From Vicinamibacterales bacterium (GTDB lineage: Bacteria; Acidobacteriota; Vicinamibacteria; Vicinamibacterales; UBA2999): a stretch of 64,000 bases of DNA. The stretch's first letter is position 1. Each line of letters begins with the position of its first letter. This document shows positions 1-8,972 of the stretch, piece after piece. The position numbers were made by a program, and so were the translations under genes. The stretch is from assembly GCA_041394705.1 (NCBI GenBank), contig JAWKHS010000013.1, forward strand, positions 124,001 through 188,000. The letters are read 5' to 3'. The notes below the pieces were generated by a model. That model worked only from the letters and a program-made list of their open reading frames with translations, was not told the DNA's origin and made no database searches.

Positions 1-58
1 ACCCCCGCTCGTGCACGCGCAGCAGGCTCAGGCGTCCGCTCATGTTGACGATACCCAT
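1..58 (-). CDS. Partial gene, 5' end only, paralogous to the C-terminus of the upstream propeller gene
   Basis: Only the first 19 codons lie in the window, reading leftwards off its edge. The start ATG (56-58) has a strong GGAGGAG ribosome binding site a few bases upstream and lies 20 bp after the stop of the propeller gene, so the two are probably one operon. The first residues, MGIVNMSGRLSLLRVHERG, resemble the stretch GRITLLRVHDVGTGFGPP in the C-terminal domain of the neighbouring propeller protein, which suggests that the truncated product is a stand-alone copy of that domain. No function can be assigned. Confidence 0.6.
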   Translation of the reverse strand, partial: MGIVNMSGRLSLLRVHERG

Positions 59-78
59 GGCTGTCTCCTCCGTGACGG

Positions 79-2766
79 CTACTGCTGCACGACGCGCACG
101 ATGTGGGCCGTGCGGCACCCCGTGCGCGTGAACTCGAGCCGCACGACGCGGTTGGCGTTGAACGCGTCGCGCAGCACGCCGAGCATCCCCTCGGCCACGG
201 GGCGGTCGGCGCCGGTCCGAAGCCGGAAGCCGAACGCCTTCTCGGGCTGCGAATCCAGGAACACCACCACCTCGCCATCGAGCCGGTCCTCGGGCGGGCC
301 GAACCCCGTGCCCACGTCGTGCACGCGCAGGAGGGTGATGCGGCCCACGGCCGCCTGCAGGGAGCCGATCGGGAAGTCCCACTCGGGCGGCAGGGGCGCG
401 AGCTTGAGGACGCCTCGATTGCTCGTGGACACGTAGAGCGCGCGCGGGCACGACACGAAGTCGTAGGCCAGGTTCATCGGGCGGCAGGCCGCGGCCGAGG
501 CGCGCAGCAGGCACGTCCACCGCGATCCGTCGAGCGTCTGGAACACTCCGGCAGGACCCACCGCGTAGCGATGCCCGGCATGGTGCGGGTCGAACTGCAT
601 GTCACGCAGCAGCGCCGGGGACGGGTTGCCGTCGTCCACCGCCACCATCGGGAACGCGCCGTTCTCGGTCAGCGCGCGCTCGAGCGCCGTGTCCACCCGC
701 CACGACGTGCCGCCGTTGGTCGATCGGTACACGTGATCGTCGCCGAGCACGTAGACGAGACCGGGGCGATAGGGATCGACGAAGAACCGCTGGGCGACGC
801 GCGGCCCCGGTCCGGAGCCCGTCGCGGGGACGATCGGCTGCCAGGCCGCCATGCCGGCTGTCCACTTCCAGAGGCGCTGCCCGCCGAAGAACGGCTCGAG
901 GATGCGATCGCGCTGGTCGCCCACATAGAACGTGGGCGATCGGTGTCCGCCCGACGCCTGCACGACGCGGACTTCGTTCGCCGGCAGCGGCGGCCCTTCC
1001 TTGAAGACCCGCACGTTCGGGCCGTCGGCCGTCGCGTGCGTCTCCCAGAACTGCGCGTCCGTGACCTGGCTCAGCTTCGTCGAGCGCACGAGCTCGGGCA
1101 GTCCGTCGGTGAAGCGCACGGCCACGAAGTCCACGTCGTCCGGCGGCGAATCGCCCGCCGGCGTCAGGACGAGGGGACGGTAGCCGAGGTTGTAGAAGGA
1201 GCTCACGGCGCTCCACGCGGCGTTCAGGAGCGCGAGGGCGGTGCCGGGATCGGCGCTGTTCAGCGCGTCGATGATCTTGCTGGGCAGCGGCGGCGCGCCC
1301 GGGATGCGCTGCACCTCGCTCGTGCCGTGCGACGTGTCTGGCGCGCGATCGGCGTTCGTCGCGTAGAGATACACCACGCCCCGGCCTACGCCCTGATCGC
1401 CCTTGCCGTCGCGCGGCCCGAACACGACCACGCGATGCGGCTGCCGGGGATCCGCGAAGGCGCAGTCGTTGTCGCCGCCCTGGTAGTGCTGGGTCTCCCA
1501 GTTCGCGCCGTCGTCAGGGCTGGCGAACCCGAAGTTGTCGCCCATGCCCATGCAGATCGCGGCGCCCTTCCGCGCCTGCGGGACGACGGCGGCATTCACG
1601 ATGCCGAGGGTGGATGCGCCGCGTCCATTCCTCCACGTGCGTGCGCCGTCGGTGCTGATGTTCGGGCCGCCGTCGTTCACGAGCAGCGCACGTCCGGACC
1701 CGCCCGCGCGCGAGAACTGCGTGGACACCGCGAATCCATGGGGATCCAGATGGCAGTTCGCGTCCTCGATGCGGGTCCACCCGGTCGGGTCCGCCGGTTC
1801 GCCGTCGGCCAGGTGCACGGTGCGCCTGTCGCTCGCGACCAGGACCAGCCCGCCAGTCTTCGCGTCAAGGGCCGGCACCACCCAGCCCGAGCCGCTGGCC
1901 GTGACATTGGGATAGTTCAAGGGCAGCGGCGGAAGGCGCAGCCACTGGCCCGCACCGGCGCCGGAGAAGGTGCCCCGCCACACGATGCCCTCGACGTTGT
2001 TGATTGCCGGGTTCGCTTCGAACGTGGCGACGAAGACGATCGTGGGACTGCCGGGATGGACCGACAGGCTTCTGGCGCCGAAGCCGCTGCCGTCGCCCTG
2101 TTGGCCAAGGGCCAGGGGCTGCGGGTCGACCTGCCAGGTCGTGCCGCCATCGGCGGAGTGCCACACCTGCGATCCCACCGCGTAGACGTGGCGCACCACG
2201 CCTTGGGCCGGTGCCACTGCCACGTACCACACCCGCTGGAACTGCATCGGCAACTGCAGGGTGGTCCAGGTGAGGCCGCCGTCCGTGCTGCGCGCGAGCG
2301 ACGTGCCGCCGGCCGCGAAGACCAGGCCGGGGGCGTCGGGTGCGATCGCCAGGCAGTTGGCCTGGCTCACGGCCGTCCCCTGCACGAACTGGTGGACGCG
2401 CGTCCACGTGGACCCGCCGTCGGCGGAACGCCAGATGCCCACCTGGGTGGGCATGCGCGCGTCCTTGCCGACGGCCGCCAGGAGCACGTCGGGGTCGGCC
2501 GGCGAGATCGCGAGGTCGTAGATCGTCGTGCCGAGGAGCGCTCCGGGCACGGTGGTGACGGTTCCCGGCGGCTGCGGCCACTCGAGGTGGCGCCAGCTGG
2601 CGCCGCCGTCGTCCGAGCGCCAGATGCCGGAGTGCCCGCCCAAGTACGCCCGCTGACCGGCGGGGTGCAGGGCACAGCAGAGCGCCTTGCCGGACACGGA
2701 CTGGAAGTCGCGTCCCAGGCGCCGCGTGGTGTTGTCCTCGCGCGGGCTGATGTCGGCGATCTGCAT
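79..2766 (-). CDS. Asp-box (BNR/VPS10-type) beta-propeller protein
   Basis: A protein of 895 residues built from repeated Asp-box motifs of the S-x-D-x-G-x-x-W type, for example WRSDDGGASW, WRSADGGSTW, ARSTDGGLTW, WHSADGGTTW and YRSTNGGTSW. At least seven copies are spread over the length, as in sialidase/VPS10 multi-bladed propellers. The start at 2766 was preferred over an earlier in-frame ATG because AGGGAG lies eight bases upstream of it. No classical signal peptide follows this start. After the last blade comes a domain of about 95 residues (from GRITLLRVHDVG) that reappears at the start of the next gene. Family knowledge suggests carbohydrate or protein binding, or a structural role. 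No sialidase catalytic residues can be claimed. Confidence 0.8.
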   Translation of the reverse strand: MQIADISPREDNTTRRLGRDFQSVSGKALCCALHPAGQRAYLGGHSGIWRSDDGGASWRHLEWPQPPGTVTTVPGALLGTTIYDLAISPADPDVLLAAVGKDARMPTQVGIWRSADGGSTWTRVHQFVQGTAVSQANCLAIAPDAPGLVFAAGGTSLARSTDGGLTWTTLQLPMQFQRVWYVAVAPAQGVVRHVYAVGSQVWHSADGGTTWQVDPQPLALGQQGDGSGFGARSLSVHPGSPTIVFVATFEANPAINNVEGIVWRGTFSGAGAGQWLRLPPLPLNYPNVTASGSGWVVPALDAKTGGLVLVASDRRTVHLADGEPADPTGWTRIEDANCHLDPHGFAVSTQFSRAGGSGRALLVNDGGPNISTDGARTWRNGRGASTLGIVNAAVVPQARKGAAICMGMGDNFGFASPDDGANWETQHYQGGDNDCAFADPRQPHRVVVFGPRDGKGDQGVGRGVVYLYATNADRAPDTSHGTSEVQRIPGAPPLPSKIIDALNSADPGTALALLNAAWSAVSSFYNLGYRPLVLTPAGDSPPDDVDFVAVRFTDGLPELVRSTKLSQVTDAQFWETHATADGPNVRVFKEGPPLPANEVRVVQASGGHRSPTFYVGDQRDRILEPFFGGQRLWKWTAGMAAWQPIVPATGSGPGPRVAQRFFVDPYRPGLVYVLGDDHVYRSTNGGTSWRVDTALERALTENGAFPMVAVDDGNPSPALLRDMQFDPHHAGHRYAVGPAGVFQTLDGSRWTCLLRASAAACRPMNLAYDFVSCPRALYVSTSNRGVLKLAPLPPEWDFPIGSLQAAVGRITLLRVHDVGTGFGPPEDRLDGEVVVFLDSQPEKAFGFRLRTGADRPVAEGMLGVLRDAFNANRVVRLEFTRTGCRTAHIVRVVQQ

Positions 2767-2940
2767 GACGCGCTCCCTGCGGTCGGATGACACGACTCGG
2801 AGTTGCCACCTCGGCCGCACTCTCTAAGGCGACATCGGGACCGCATCCGCCTCGCGGAGGCGCGGGGACCGGGCCAGGCTCCCGTCCAGCCCCCCGAGTA
2901 TGCCCCCGCACGGGCCGTCCGGTTGGCCCGGCCGACGGCT

Positions 2941-3816
2941 ATGATGCCCCCCATGCGCACCCGATCCCTGCTCGTGGCGGTCGCGATGGTGGCCGCGTTC
3001 TCGCCGGCGTCCCGGGCCGACACGCACGGCCCCGCGGCCGGCACGCTCTTCATCGTCGGCGGCGGCATGCGCGACCAGAAGCTGGTGAAGCGCTTCATCG
3101 ACCTGGCCGGCGGCCCCGACGCCCCGATCGTCATCGTCCCGACCGCCGGCGACGACGACACCTACGCCCAGGACTACCCCGGCACGAAGCAGTTCCGCGA
3201 CTCCGGCGCCCGGAAGATCACGGTGCTCCACACGCGCGACCCCAAGGTGGCCGACACGGAGGCCTTCGTCGCGCCGCTCACGACCGCCCGGGGCGTCTTC
3301 TTCCAGGGCGGCCGCCAATGGCGCATCGCCGACGCCTACCTCGGCACCCGCACCCAGCGCGAGGTCGCCAAGGTCCTCGAACGCGGCGGCGTGGTGGGCG
3401 GCACCTCCGCCGGGGCCACGATCCTGGGGTCGTTCCTCGTGCGCGGCGACACGAAGGGCAACGAGCTGATGGTGGGCGATCACCTCGAGGGCTTCGGCTT
3501 CCTCACCGACAGCGCCATCGACCAGCACCTGCTCCGGAGGAACCGCCAGTTCGACCTGGTGCCCGTGATCGCCGAGCGCCCGCACCCCCTCGGGATCGGC
3601 ATCGACGAGGACACGGCCATCGTCGTGACGCAGACGGTGTTCGACGTGGCTGGCAACGGCTACGTGGCCATCTACGACGGCGCCCGCGGACAGGACCCGC
3701 CCGGCGGCTTCTACCTGCTGGCCCCCGGCGATCACTTCGACATGACGGGCCGGGCGGCCACGCGCAATCCCGGCGGCAAGCCACTCGAGGGCGTGAAACG
3801 GGGGCCGCGGCCGTGA
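2941..3816 (+). CDS. Cyanophycinase-like serine peptidase (family S51), exported
   Basis: A product of about 290 residues with an N-terminal signal peptide (hydrophobic LLVAVAMVAAF, then SRA-DT). The core is that of peptidase family S51/cyanophycinase: LFIVGGGM near residue 36, IVIVPTAG near 63, a GVFFQGGRQWR loop near 118, and the nucleophile elbow GGTSAGA with Ser156. The family hydrolyses cyanophycin or other Asp-containing peptides, but the true substrate here is unknown. Three in-frame ATGs (2941, 2944, 2953) precede the signal peptide and no clear ribosome binding site chooses between them. The stop overlaps the next start by 4 bp (GTGA), so the two genes are translationally coupled. 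Confidence 0.85.
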   Translation: MMPPMRTRSLLVAVAMVAAFSPASRADTHGPAAGTLFIVGGGMRDQKLVKRFIDLAGGPDAPIVIVPTAGDDDTYAQDYPGTKQFRDSGARKITVLHTRDPKVADTEAFVAPLTTARGVFFQGGRQWRIADAYLGTRTQREVAKVLERGGVVGGTSAGATILGSFLVRGDTKGNELMVGDHLEGFGFLTDSAIDQHLLRRNRQFDLVPVIAERPHPLGIGIDEDTAIVVTQTVFDVAGNGYVAIYDGARGQDPPGGFYLLAPGDHFDMTGRAATRNPGGKPLEGVKRGPRP

Positions 3817-4673
3817 ACCGGGGGGCTGCGGCCGTCGCGGGGCTCGCGGCCGTGCTGGCGGCGACCCTCTCGGTCTCCCGCGCCCAGTCCCTGCCCCGCT
3901 ACGAGGTCTACGCGGTCCGCTTCGCCCACGTCGCCTACGGGCTGTCCAACCTGGTGGCCGGCGCCGAGAAGGGCCCGACGGTGGACATCGCCTTCACCGT
4001 GTGGCCCATCAAGGACCCGGCCACCGGCCGGGTGATCCTCGTGGACGCCGGTTTCCACCGGCAGAAGTTCCTGGACTCGTGGAAACCGCTCGACCACGTG
4101 ACGCCGGCCGAGGCACTCCGGACGGGGCTGGCCATCCCGCCGTCCGCGGTCACCGACGTGGTCCTGTCGCACACCCATTGGGACCACGCCGACGGCGTGG
4201 ACCTCTTTCCCACGGCCCGGGTCTGGATCCAGAAGGCCGAGTACGAGCACTACGTGGGCGCGGGCGGCGAGGTGCTGGCCCGCGGCGGCGTGGACGCGGC
4301 CGACGCGCCGATCCTGGCGGAAGTGGCCCGATCCGGCCGGCTGCGCCTCGTGGCGGGGGACGACCAGGTCATCGCCCCCGGCATCAGGGTCTACACCGGC
4401 GGCAAGCACACCTACGAGTCGCAGTACGTGACCGTGACCACCGCGTCGGGCACGGTCGTGCTGGCCTCCGACAACGCCTACCTCTACAGGAACATCGAGC
4501 AGGGCGTCGCCATCGCCCAGACGCTCGATCCGGCTGCGAACGTGGCGGCCATCGCCCGCATGCGGACCCTCGCCTCGCGCCCCGGCCTGATTGTCCCCGG
4601 GCACGATCCGGACGTCTTCACCCGCTTTCCCCGAGTGGGTCCGAACGCCGTCCGCCTCGACGTCCCGCGATGA
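3813..4673 (+). CDS. Metallo-beta-lactamase-fold hydrolase (N-acyl homoserine lactonase-like), exported
   Basis: A protein of 286 residues with a GTG start that overlaps the preceding stop. It has a signal peptide (AVAGLAAVLAATLSVSRAQ) and then the metallo-beta-lactamase fold. The zinc-binding signature HTHWDHADG is at residues 120-128, with a later Asp in LASDN and a His in IVPGHDP. Sequence context (VDIAFTVWPIKDPATG, DAGFHRQKF) is that of the AHL-lactonase/AttM-like subgroup, whose members open lactone rings. Export makes a simple intracellular quorum-quenching role uncertain. Coupling to the S51 peptidase gene suggests the two act in the same extracytoplasmic process. Confidence 0.8.
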   Translation: MNRGAAAVAGLAAVLAATLSVSRAQSLPRYEVYAVRFAHVAYGLSNLVAGAEKGPTVDIAFTVWPIKDPATGRVILVDAGFHRQKFLDSWKPLDHVTPAEALRTGLAIPPSAVTDVVLSHTHWDHADGVDLFPTARVWIQKAEYEHYVGAGGEVLARGGVDAADAPILAEVARSGRLRLVAGDDQVIAPGIRVYTGGKHTYESQYVTVTTASGTVVLASDNAYLYRNIEQGVAIAQTLDPAANVAAIARMRTLASRPGLIVPGHDPDVFTRFPRVGPNAVRLDVPR

Positions 4674-4800
4674 GCCGGACGAGCTTGGAAAACCGGGCGC
4701 CCGGTGTCCCCGGCGTGACCTCTCTTTGTTATAGTCGGCCGATCCAGCAGTTCAAGTGGGGTGGCGGACCCTCGCCGCCAGTGTTGCCACGGAGAATGCC

Positions 4801-5448
4801 ATGCTTCACGAGGACGCTCCCGCGACCGGTTCTGCGCCCGCGAACGTCACCCGGCGCAACTTCATCAAAGGCGTGATCGCCGGCGGCGTGGCCGTCTCGT
4901 CGGCCGCGTACCTGTTCCGGTCGAGCCCGCTGCTGTCCGGGCAGGCCGCGCGGGCGGGCGGCGTCGAGCGCCTGCTGACCCTCACGGTCAACGGGCAGGC
5001 GCGGCGGGTGGACGTCGCGCCGCAGGAAACGCTGGCGCACACGCTTCGCTACAAGCTCGGGCTGACCGGCACCAAGATCGGCTGTGACCGCGGCGAGTGC
5101 GGCGCGTGCACGGTGCTCGTGGACGACGTCCCGCGCTACTCCTGCTCGGTGCTGACCCATTCGGTCCGCACCAGGAACATCCAGACCATCGAGGGCCTGG
5201 CCGATCCCGACGGCACGCTGCACCCCATGCAGGCCGGGGTCGTCCAGGAGCAGGGCTTCCAGTGTGCGTTCTGCATGTCGGGCTTCATCATGTCGGCGGT
5301 CGGGTACTTGAAGAAGAACCCGAATCCGTCGCGCGAGGAGCTCGCGCACGGCGTGTCCGGCAACCTCTGCCGGTGCCAGGACTACGACAAGATCCTCACG
5401 GCGCTCCATCGCGGCGCCGAGCTCACGAGGGGGGTGGCCCGTGGCTGA
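4801..5448 (+). CDS. TAT-exported [2Fe-2S] subunit of a molybdenum aldehyde oxidoreductase (PaoA/YagT-like)
   Basis: A 215-residue electron-transfer subunit. The twin-arginine motif TRRNFIKG (about residues 18-25) precedes a hydrophobic segment, so the assembled enzyme should be carried to the periplasm. Two iron-sulfur sites are visible: the plant-type ferredoxin site CDRGECGACTV with a fourth Cys in RYSC, and the second domain with CAFCMSG and CRCQ. The ATG at 4801 follows CGGAGA, and the upstream in-frame codons lack a start with a ribosome binding site. Its last 8 bp overlap the large-subunit gene. TAT-carrying small subunits are typical of the PaoABC/YagTSR group, which detoxifies aldehydes, rather than cytoplasmic xanthine dehydrogenases. 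Confidence 0.88.
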   Translation: MLHEDAPATGSAPANVTRRNFIKGVIAGGVAVSSAAYLFRSSPLLSGQAARAGGVERLLTLTVNGQARRVDVAPQETLAHTLRYKLGLTGTKIGCDRGECGACTVLVDDVPRYSCSVLTHSVRTRNIQTIEGLADPDGTLHPMQAGVVQEQGFQCAFCMSGFIMSAVGYLKKNPNPSREELAHGVSGNLCRCQDYDKILTALHRGAELTRGVARG

Positions 5449-7915
5449 CAAGCTGGTCGGTCAGAACTACACGACACCCGATCTTCTCGCGAAGGTCATG
5501 GGGCGCTCCAAGTACGCCGAGGACTTCCGCGTCGAGGGCATGCTCTTCGCGAAGCTGCTGCTCAGCCCCCTGCCGCACGCGCGCGTGCGCAGCGTGAACA
5601 CGAGCCGCGCCGAGGCCATCCCCGGAGTCCGCGCCATCCTGCGCGCGTCCGAGCTGCCGGATCCGGCCGACATCGTCACGGACCTGGGAGAGACGATCAA
5701 GGCGAACCCGATGGGCGAGAAAGCCCTCTCCGACGAGCCCGTCTACGCGGGCGAGCCGGTGCTGGCCGTGGCGGCCGTGGACGAGGAGACGGCGGCCGCC
5801 GCCATCGAAGCCATCGAGATCGACTGGGAGCCGCTGCCCTTCGTGGTGGACCCGCTCGAGAGCCTGCGCCCGAACGGCGCCAACCCGCGCGCCGAGGGCA
5901 ACACGTGGGGCCGGCCGCAGGCCGAGCCCGGCACGCCGCCCGGTCCGCTCACCGTGATGCCGATGAAGTGGACGGCCGACGACTTCGCCGAGTTCGACCA
6001 GGGCAAGATGCCGATGGGCGAACCGCAGCAGGAGTGGTCGTACGGCGACGTCGAGGCCGGCTTCACGAACGCCGCGCTGGTGCTCGACGAGACCTTCTCG
6101 ATGGCCAACAACCCGCACCACGTGCTCGAGACGCGGACGGCGCTGGCCTACTGGCGCGGGGAGAAGCTGCACGTGCACGCGGGCACGCAGAGCGCGGTGC
6201 AGACCGTGGCATCGATTGCGCGCTGGATGCGCCTCGAGCCCGAGAACGTCGTGCTCATCACGGAGTACACGGGCGGCGGCTTCGGCAGCCGCGCCACCGG
6301 CGCCGTGATCTACATGGTGCCGGCGCTCCTCGCGAAGAAGGCCAACGCGCCGGTGATGCTCCGCATCACGCGCGAGGAGGAGCAGTACATCGGCGGCATC
6401 CGGCCCGGGATGCACGGCCGCGTGAAGGCGGGCTTCGCCAAGGACGGCAAGCTGCTGGCGATGGACCTCTACCTCATCGGCGAGAACAGCGCCTACGAGG
6501 CCCAGAACGACTCGGCGAGCGGGGGACGCTTCATCTCGCTGCTCTACCAGCCGGCGGCGATGCGGTCGCGCAACATCACGGTGCTGACCAACACGCCGCC
6601 CAGGCGCGCGCAGAGCCAGCCCGGCGGCCTGCAGGCCATCATGATGGTCGAGCCCGTCATCGCGAAGGCGGCGCGGCAGCTCGGCATCGACCAGGTGGAG
6701 ATGCGCCGGATCAACGCCCCGGAGGGCAAGGCGCTCTGGGGCCCGGCCGGGCGCGACGGCAATCGCGGCCACGTCACGAGCGCGTTCATCAAGGAAGCGC
6801 TCGACAAGGGCGCCGAGCTCTTCGACTGGAAGACGCGCGCGGAACGGTCCGGCAAGAGGAACGGCTCGATCGTCCGCGGAGCCGGCGTCGCCGTCAGCAG
6901 CTTCGTGGCCGGGTCCACGGGCTTCGACGGCCTCTTCGTCATCAAGCCCGACGGGAAGATGTACGTCAAGTCGGGCGTCGGCAACCTGGGCACCGAGTCG
7001 GTGTTCGACGTCCACCGCGTGGCGGCCGAGATGATGGGCGTCCGGTGGGACCAGGTGGAAGTGGCGTGGGGCGATACCTCGCAGCCGCTGCCGTGGACGT
7101 GCGTCTCCGGCGGCAGCCAGACCACCCACGCGATGACGCGCGCGGCCCATGCGGCCGCCTCGGACGCCATCGCGAAGGCGCAGGAGATCGCGGCGAAGAC
7201 GCTCGGCGGCAGCCCGTCGTCGTATCGCCTGGCCGACGGGCGCATCACGGGCGGCGGGCGGAGCATGTCGCTGGCCGACGTGGCGACGAAGGCCATCGAG
7301 CTCGGCGGCAAGTACGACGGCCACGAGCTGCCGGACAACATCAACAAGGTGACCACCGCGGCCGCCACGGCGCTGGCCGGCGAGGGCCTGATGGGCGTCG
7401 CCCGCGACACCTACCCGCGCGACGGCACGACGGTGTCCTTCGTGGCCGGCTTCGCGGAAGTGGAAGTGGATCTGGAAACCGGCGCCTACAAGGTGCTGGA
7501 CTACACAGCCGTCGGCGACTCCGGCACCATCGTCCACCCACGGGCCTACGGCGGGCAGCTGCTGGGACGCTCGGTGCTCGGCATGAGCCACAGCCTGGCG
7601 CTCAAGACCGTCTACGACCAGCACTACGGCGTGTCGCTGGCGACGCGGCTCTACCAGAGCCGGCCGCCCACCATCCTCGACATCCCGCGCAACATGCAGT
7701 GGGAGGCCGTGAACCTGCCGGATCCGGAGACGCCGGTCGGCGCGCGCGGCATCGGCGAGCCGCCGGTGGCCGCCGGCGCCTGCGCAATCATGAACGCCAT
7801 CGCGGCGGCGCTCGGGGACGACGTCTTCAAGCGGGCGCCGATCACGCTCGACAACCTGCTCACGTCGCTCGAGAACGGGCGCCCGATGCAAGAGCCGCTG
7901 ACGGCCCACATCTAG
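5441..7915 (+). CDS. Molybdopterin-binding large subunit of the same oxidoreductase
   Basis: A protein of 824 residues of the xanthine oxidase family large subunit. It starts with GTG at 5441, behind a GA-rich ribosome binding site and inside the 3' end of the iron-sulfur gene. Visible marks are the cofactor-binding GGGFGSR loop (about residue 284), RAQSQPGG (about 389), and near the C-terminus GARGIGEPPVAAGA, where Glu773 corresponds to the catalytic glutamate of the family. It has no export signal of its own, as expected if it travels through the TAT system attached to the small subunit. Aldehydes or N-heterocycles are the known substrate classes; the sequence does not say which. Confidence 0.88.
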   Translation: MADKLVGQNYTTPDLLAKVMGRSKYAEDFRVEGMLFAKLLLSPLPHARVRSVNTSRAEAIPGVRAILRASELPDPADIVTDLGETIKANPMGEKALSDEPVYAGEPVLAVAAVDEETAAAAIEAIEIDWEPLPFVVDPLESLRPNGANPRAEGNTWGRPQAEPGTPPGPLTVMPMKWTADDFAEFDQGKMPMGEPQQEWSYGDVEAGFTNAALVLDETFSMANNPHHVLETRTALAYWRGEKLHVHAGTQSAVQTVASIARWMRLEPENVVLITEYTGGGFGSRATGAVIYMVPALLAKKANAPVMLRITREEEQYIGGIRPGMHGRVKAGFAKDGKLLAMDLYLIGENSAYEAQNDSASGGRFISLLYQPAAMRSRNITVLTNTPPRRAQSQPGGLQAIMMVEPVIAKAARQLGIDQVEMRRINAPEGKALWGPAGRDGNRGHVTSAFIKEALDKGAELFDWKTRAERSGKRNGSIVRGAGVAVSSFVAGSTGFDGLFVIKPDGKMYVKSGVGNLGTESVFDVHRVAAEMMGVRWDQVEVAWGDTSQPLPWTCVSGGSQTTHAMTRAAHAAASDAIAKAQEIAAKTLGGSPSSYRLADGRITGGGRSMSLADVATKAIELGGKYDGHELPDNINKVTTAAATALAGEGLMGVARDTYPRDGTTVSFVAGFAEVEVDLETGAYKVLDYTAVGDSGTIVHPRAYGGQLLGRSVLGMSHSLALKTVYDQHYGVSLATRLYQSRPPTILDIPRNMQWEAVNLPDPETPVGARGIGEPPVAAGACAIMNAIAAALGDDVFKRAPITLDNLLTSLENGRPMQEPLTAHI

Positions 7916-7928
7916 AGGGAGAGACGCC

Positions 7929-8945
7929 ATGGCAATCGTGCACGACGTAATGCCTCCCTTCCAGCTGTTCCAGCCGTCCAGCGTGGACGAAGCGCTGACG
8001 CTCCTGGCCGAGCGGGGCGCCGAGGCCTGGGTGATGGCCGGCGGCATGGACTCGTTCGACTGGCTGAAGGACCGCACCAAGCGCACGAGCGCGGTGGTGG
8101 ACCTGAGCCAGATCGACGAGCTGCGCGGCATCAAGGACGCGGGCGGCGGCCTGGAGATCGGCGCGCTCACCACCTTGACCGACGTGGCGGAGCATCCGCT
8201 CGTCCGCGAGCGCTTCCACGTCCTGGCCGAGGCGGCCGGGCTGGTGGCCTCGCCGCAGATCCGCAACCAGGGCACCCTGGGCGGCAACGTGTCGCAGGAC
8301 GCGCGCTGCTGGTATTACCGCCGCGGCTGGAGCTGCTACCGGGCCGGCGGCAGCACGTGCTACGCGGACACGCCCACCGCCATCAACCGCGAGCACGCCA
8401 TCCTCGGCGCCGATCGCTGCGTGGCGGTCAGCCCGTCGGACACGTCCCCCGCGCTCATCGCGCTGGACGCGCAGATGGTCATCCGGAGCCGCGGCAGCGA
8501 GCGCGTGGTGAACGCGGCCGACTACTTCCTCGGTCCGGACATCGACATCACGCGGCTGACGGTGCTGCAGCCGGGCGAGCTGCTGACCGCCATCCGCATC
8601 CCGGCGACGTTCGCCGGCGCGCGCTTCTACTTCGAGAAGGTGCGAGACCGCCAGGTGTGGGACTTCCCGCTGGTGAACGTGGCCGCCGCCATCAAGGAGA
8701 ACGGCGGCCGGATCGCCGAGGCGCGGATCGCCGTGGGCGCCGTGGCCGCGCGGCCGCTGCGGCTGACGGCCGTCGAACAGCTCGTGGCGGGCAAGCCCGC
8801 GAACGAGGAGACGGCGACCGCCGCCGGCGAGCTGGCCATCCAGGGAGCGAAGGCGCTCCGCTACAACGCCTACAAGATTCCGCTCATGCGGAACCTCGTG
8901 CGCCGGGCCGTGCGTGGCGGACCGCTGGCGGCGTCGACGACGTAG
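7929..8945 (+). CDS. FAD-binding subunit of the oxidoreductase, with a PaoB-like cysteine insert
   Basis: A 338-residue protein of the CO dehydrogenase/xanthine dehydrogenase FAD-binding (subunit M) family, 13 bp after the large-subunit gene with GGGAGAG before the ATG. The FAD motifs VMAGGMDSF (about residue 35) and NQGTLGGN (113-120) are present. Four cysteines, C127, C136, C144 and C164, cluster in a stretch that also holds NREHAILG. In E. coli PaoB/YagS the equivalent insert carries a [4Fe-4S] cluster, so electrons may pass through two [2Fe-2S], one [4Fe-4S] and FAD. This insert and the TAT signal on the small subunit are why I place the complex with PaoABC. No chaperone gene of the XdhC/PaoD type is adjacent. 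Confidence 0.85.
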   Translation: MAIVHDVMPPFQLFQPSSVDEALTLLAERGAEAWVMAGGMDSFDWLKDRTKRTSAVVDLSQIDELRGIKDAGGGLEIGALTTLTDVAEHPLVRERFHVLAEAAGLVASPQIRNQGTLGGNVSQDARCWYYRRGWSCYRAGGSTCYADTPTAINREHAILGADRCVAVSPSDTSPALIALDAQMVIRSRGSERVVNAADYFLGPDIDITRLTVLQPGELLTAIRIPATFAGARFYFEKVRDRQVWDFPLVNVAAAIKENGGRIAEARIAVGAVAARPLRLTAVEQLVAGKPANEETATAAGELAIQGAKALRYNAYKIPLMRNLVRRAVRGGPLAASTT

Positions 8946-8972
8946 CCTGGCTCCTCCGGAGCTGGCGCACGG

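Noticed and set aside
103..2790. A plus-strand open frame of nearly 900 codons opposite the propeller gene
   Set aside because: It mirrors the propeller gene base for base, is Arg/Ala/His-rich, and lacks the Asp-box pattern. It is a shadow produced by high G+C.
5423..8287. A minus-strand frame of over 950 codons across the molybdenum enzyme genes
   Set aside because: It runs through three unrelated genes and has the composition of antisense high-GC sequence.
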